This document shows positions 5,540 to 5,863 of a DNA stretch of 5,863 nt, one piece after another. A program made the position numbers and the translations under genes. The notes beneath the pieces are model-generated. The model saw nothing but the letters and a program-made list of their open reading frames with translations. It was not told where the DNA came from and did not search any database. Source of the DNA: Nitrososphaerales archaeon TH703 (GTDB taxonomy: Archaea; Thermoproteota; Nitrososphaeria; Nitrososphaerales; Nitrososphaeraceae). Each line of letters opens with the position of its first letter. Position 1 is the first letter of the stretch. The stretch is taken from positions 1-5,863 of the forward strand of contig JAATVL010000185.1 in NCBI GenBank assembly GCA_014523525.1, written 5' to 3'.

Positions 5540-5863
5540 CTTTCCATTTGTTTGTTATAGCTGTTTATGGCATCTGATATTTTTTTTATGGCCGATTGCT
5601 TTCCTTCCCACCCTAAAATTTTTACAAATTTGTCTTTCTCCAATTCTTTGTAGTGTTCAAAGAAGTGTTTTATTTGGTCCTTCAAATACTGTGGCACATC
5701 TTTGATATCACTAACGGTAGAAAAACTAGGATCAATTTTCGATGTCGGTACGGATACTATTTTTGAATCATGACCTTCCTCATCTTCAGTCTGTAGTACG
5801 CCTATGGGTATTACTTTTATTAGAGATAACGGTGCAAATGGCGTTTCACCGAGAACTAGTACA
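5536..5863 (-). CDS. ppa: Inorganic pyrophosphatase (family I), C-terminal 108 residues (partial)
   Basis: The reverse complement gives an open frame from the window edge to the TAA at 5538-5536. It encodes the C-terminal part of a soluble family I pyrophosphatase, which splits pyrophosphate to phosphate and so drives biosynthetic reactions. Matching features are VLVLGE, then PIGVLQTEDEEGHDSKIVSV, then DVPQYLKDQIKHFFEHYKEL and FVKILGW. The two Asp residues of TEDEEGHDSK and the following Lys align with metal- and phosphate-binding residues known from the E. coli enzyme (Asp97, Asp102, Lys104). The Tyr-Lys of HFFEHYK and the Lys of VKILGW are also kept. The signature DxDPxD motif lies beyond the window. 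Two positions differ from the usual family pattern: PLS instead of PGS, and Ile instead of Arg just before PIGV. The stop codon overlaps the cdvC stop on the other strand. Confidence 0.92.
   Translation of the reverse strand, partial: VLVLGETPFAPLSLIKVIPIGVLQTEDEEGHDSKIVSVPTSKIDPSFSTVSDIKDVPQYLKDQIKHFFEHYKELEKDKFVKILGWEGKQSAIKKISDAINSYNKQMES
5580..5587 (+). terminator. Oligo-T run after cdvC
   Basis: Eight consecutive T lie about 40 bp past the cdvC stop, on the cdvC sense strand. Archaeal RNA polymerase commonly terminates at oligo-T tracts, so this is a plausible end for the cdvC transcript. It lies within the convergent ppa coding region, where it encodes part of an Ile-Lys-Lys-Ile stretch, so it may be there for coding reasons alone. 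Confidence 0.35.

Overview
The window looks like the chromosome of an AT-rich ammonia-oxidising archaeon (Nitrososphaerota/Thaumarchaeota). Nitrosopumilus or Nitrosocosmicus relatives have similar base composition, but the genus cannot be fixed from here. The archaeal assignment rests on a Nob1-type PIN/zinc-ribbon nuclease, a CdvC/Vps4-type ATPase with an MIT domain, a TrmB-family regulator, a tRNA-Ile without encoded CCA, and TATA-like boxes about 26-32 bp upstream of starts with short or absent leaders. No insertion sequences, CRISPR arrays, phage genes or integration scars were seen.

Layout, left to right. Bases 1-90 hold the first 30 codons of argininosuccinate synthase (argG) on the minus strand. 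Divergent from it, 196-1106 encodes a winged-helix regulator fused to a degenerate cobalamin-binding-like sensor domain. Its reading frame is broken by a run of ten A inside the predicted wing, and one extra A would give a continuous 303-residue protein. Bases 1107-1243 contain no gene I can support. A tRNA-Ile(GAU) lies at 1244-1317 (minus), divergent from nadK (NAD kinase). nadK overlaps the next gene, nob1, by 20 bp, so these two form an operon.

nob1 converges on a minus-strand TrmB-family regulator (2770-3960) with an unassigned C-terminal domain of about 130 residues. A gene-free divergent region (3967-4291) carries a perfect 15-bp palindrome and separates this regulator from cdvC, the cell-division/ESCRT ATPase. 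cdvC converges on the inorganic pyrophosphatase gene (ppa, minus, cut by the window end), and their TAA stop codons overlap by two bases.

Most genes are core housekeeping functions: arginine synthesis, NADP supply, 16S rRNA 3'-end maturation, Cdv cell division, pyrophosphate removal and isoleucine decoding. The accessory-looking parts are the two transcription regulators, each with an unusual C-terminal sensor region. The strongest lead is the frameshifted B12-like regulator beside argG. I found no convincing evidence of a wholly new multi-gene system.
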